This document shows positions 8,331 through 9,841 of a stretch of DNA of 9,841 bases, in pieces. The DNA lies in the NCBI GenBank assembly GCA_947071285.1, contig CAMTFK010000173.1, forward strand, positions 1-9,841, given 5' to 3'. The stretch comes from an uncultured Bacteroides sp. GTDB lineage: Bacteria; Bacteroidota; Bacteroidia; Bacteroidales; Bacteroidaceae. The first letter of the stretch is position 1; each line of letters opens with the position of its first letter. The notes below the pieces were generated by a model that searched no databases, was not told the DNA's origin, and was given only the letters and a program-made list of their open reading frames with translations. The translations under genes were made by a program, and so were the position numbers.

Positions 8331-9770
8331 ATGAAAAAGATACTGATATATTCCATTCTGTGCTTCATAGCCGTACTCCCAGTCAGTGCGCAGAAATTCT
8401 ATAAAGATGCCATCACCATCACCAATGCCTCCCTGTGGCAACAGGGAGAATCACTCTACATAAATATGCAGATTGACATGCGGAACCTAAAAGTCAGCAA
8501 CGACCGCACGCTGACTCTCACCCCTGTACTGGCGGGTCCCGATAATAATGTTGCCTTGCCGGAAATCATCATCAACGGACGTAGAAGACAGAAGGCTTAT
8601 CTCCGTGCCATGGCCTTGGATAAGACAGCCAAGATGGAAATTCCCTACAATACGGAAGAAATATTGACCTATACTCAAATCATCCCTTACGAAGCGTGGA
8701 TGGAAAATGCTCATTTGGATTTGGAAGAGGATTTATGCGGCTGTGGCGGTCATCAGGAAGTGCTGACACAGGAAATGATTATGAATGGAGTTTCTACCGA
8801 GGCAAAACGACTGGCAGCCTTGCGCCCCACTCCGTCTTTCATACAACCCAAAGCTGAAGTGGTAAAAGCACGCAGTGAACAGTACGAAGCACATCTTGAT
8901 TTCCCGGTTGGCAAGTCTGTCATTCTGCCGGATTTCATGAATAACCAAACCGAATTGCGAAATATCCGGGAGATGTTCAACAAAATACAGAATGATAAAA
9001 AGTTGACTGTCACAGGAGTTTACATTGACGGATTTGCCTCACCCGAAGGGCCACTTAAGCTCAATGAACAACTATCAGAGAGCAGAGCCGAAGCTTTGAA
9101 AAAGTATCTGTCTTCACACGAGCAGATTCCGGCTAAACTCTATAACGTCTCCTTTGGTGGAGAAAACTGGGAAGGATTGGTAAAAGCGCTGGAAGCTTCC
9201 AACCTGAAAGAGAAAGCAGAATTCCTTCATATCATTCGCAATACCAGTGACATTGCCCGCCGGAAAGAAGAAATAAAACGTGTAGGTGGCGGTGTACCCT
9301 ATCGTACGATGCTGAAAGAATTGTATCCGGCACTTCGTAAAGTAAATTGCCGCATTGACTATACCATCGCCAATTTCAAGGTGGACGAAGGGAAAGAGAT
9401 TATCAAGACCCAGCCCCAATACCTCAGTCTGAACGAGATGTACCTGGTAGCTAATAGTTATCCTAAAGGTAGTGACGATTTTATCAATGTTTTCGACATT
9501 GCCGTGCGTATGTATCCCAATGACGAAGTAGCCAATCTAAACGCAGCAGCCGTAGCCCTATCCAAGAAGGACCTGGCTGATGCACGAAAATATCTGGATA
9601 AGTCGAATAAACAAACTGCTGAATATGCCAATAATAATGGTGTCTACTACCTGTTGAGTGGCAACACGGCACAAGCCGTTAGCGAATTCACCAAAGCCGC
9701 CCAGAATGGCAATGAAGATGCCCGGCATAATCTGGCAGAAATGGACAAGGTGAAAAATATGAAAAGATAA
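8331..9770 (+). CDS. DUF3868 protein with OmpA-C-like domain and TPR-like C terminus
   Basis: Probable periplasmic or outer-membrane-associated protein of 479 residues. The signal peptide is residues 1-20, with cleavage likely in VSAQK. The N-terminal 130 residues match the DUF3868 pattern (KDAITITNAS, then INGRRRQKAYLRA). CGCGG follows at 136-140. Residues about 188-262 resemble the OmpA C-terminal peptidoglycan-binding domain: a VTGVYIDGFASPEG strand-turn, then NEQLSESRAEALKKYL. The family's conserved Asp in the G-x-x-D turn is Ser237 here, while Arg252 is kept. The last 115 residues are helical and TPR-like (VANLNAAAVALSKKDLADAR, then NNNGVYYLLSGNTAQAV). It is the last gene before the terminator. 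It may link the DUF3575 barrel to the cell wall or guide pilin export; both are inference. Family recognition is good, function unknown. Confidence 0.85.
   Translation: MKKILIYSILCFIAVLPVSAQKFYKDAITITNASLWQQGESLYINMQIDMRNLKVSNDRTLTLTPVLAGPDNNVALPEIIINGRRRQKAYLRAMALDKTAKMEIPYNTEEILTYTQIIPYEAWMENAHLDLEEDLCGCGGHQEVLTQEMIMNGVSTEAKRLAALRPTPSFIQPKAEVVKARSEQYEAHLDFPVGKSVILPDFMNNQTELRNIREMFNKIQNDKKLTVTGVYIDGFASPEGPLKLNEQLSESRAEALKKYLSSHEQIPAKLYNVSFGGENWEGLVKALEASNLKEKAEFLHIIRNTSDIARRKEEIKRVGGGVPYRTMLKELYPALRKVNCRIDYTIANFKVDEGKEIIKTQPQYLSLNEMYLVANSYPKGSDDFINVFDIAVRMYPNDEVANLNAAAVALSKKDLADARKYLDKSNKQTAEYANNNGVYYLLSGNTAQAVSEFTKAAQNGNEDARHNLAEMDKVKNMKR
8429..8448 (+). repeat. Perfect 8-bp inverted repeat with 4-base loop inside the DUF3868 gene
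   Basis: CTCCCTGT and ACAGGGAG flank the loop GGCA, giving a perfect 8-base stem about 100 bases into the coding sequence. No T-run follows, so it is not an intrinsic terminator. It encodes ordinary residues (Ser-Leu-Trp-Gln-Gln-Gly-Glu-Ser). The pairing is certain. An RNA-level role, such as damping translation or marking a processing site, is speculative, and chance is the simplest explanation. Confidence 0.4.
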
Positions 9771-9788
9771 TAAGAGAATAACTAAGAA

Positions 9789-9823
9789 GGAGGTTGTGTC
9801 AAAACTCTGGCACAACCTTTTTT
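9789..9823 (+). terminator. Rho-independent terminator of the fimbrial operon
   Basis: AGGTTGTG (9791-9798) pairs with CACAACCT (9811-9818). The stem extends inward by a T-G wobble and a C-G pair to an 8-base loop (9801-9808), and outward by G-T wobbles. A run of six T ends at 9823. It starts about 20 bases after the stop of the last gene, and none of the six upstream intergenic gaps contains such a structure. It most likely ends the whole seven-gene transcript. Confidence 0.9.
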
Positions 9824-9841
9824 ATGCACAAAGCCCAGACT

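Noticed and set aside
9824..9841. Sequence after the terminator
   Set aside because: It is too short to assign; no start codon with a usable frame and no adapter sequence were seen.

Overview
The window looks like chromosomal DNA from a gut-type Bacteroidales bacterium, most likely Bacteroides or a close relative. Three things point there: five consecutive type V (FimA/Mfa1-superfamily) pilin-like lipoproteins, the Bacteroidetes-restricted DUF3575 and DUF3868 families, and A/T-rich leaders without Shine-Dalgarno sequences before every start. The species cannot be fixed from this sequence.

Bases 1-45 are not biological. They are the tail of an Illumina P5 adapter, an 8-base i5 index and the full Nextera read-1 transposon end, left at a contig edge. 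Genomic sequence starts at 46, inside the first gene. The rest is one dense plus-strand operon of seven genes with gaps of 7-29 bases, closed by an intrinsic terminator at about 9789-9823. No gap between genes is longer than 30 bases, and no RNA gene, mobile element or CRISPR array was seen.

Layout: (1) 46-1198, 5'-truncated fimbrillin, the likely stalk pilin; (2) 1226-2101, FimB/Mfa2-type anchor; (3) 2115-3566, accessory pilin with an extra C-terminal domain; (4) 3575-5542, large pilin ending in a FISUMP/DUF1566-like lectin-fold module; (5) 5572-7725, large pilin with Ig-like domains, two of them a tandem duplication; (6) 7733-8323, DUF3575 outer-membrane barrel; (7) 8331-9770, DUF3868 protein with an OmpA-C-like domain and TPR-like helices. 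The order stalk, anchor, three large accessory pilins parallels fimA-fimB-fimC-fimD-fimE of Porphyromonas gingivalis.

The sequence supports a working model. Pilins are exported as lipoproteins. The stalk and the two big pilins carry an Arg-Ala site 26-33 residues after the lipidated Cys, where type V pilins are cut by an Arg-specific protease to open the acceptor groove. The anchor has no such N-terminal site but keeps the same C-terminal signature as the stalk, as expected for a subunit that donates a strand and stays lipid-anchored. The two big pilins have the cleavage site but end in unrelated modules, as expected for tip adhesins. Genes 6 and 7 together look like an OmpA split into barrel and periplasmic halves, which may form an envelope platform for the pilus.
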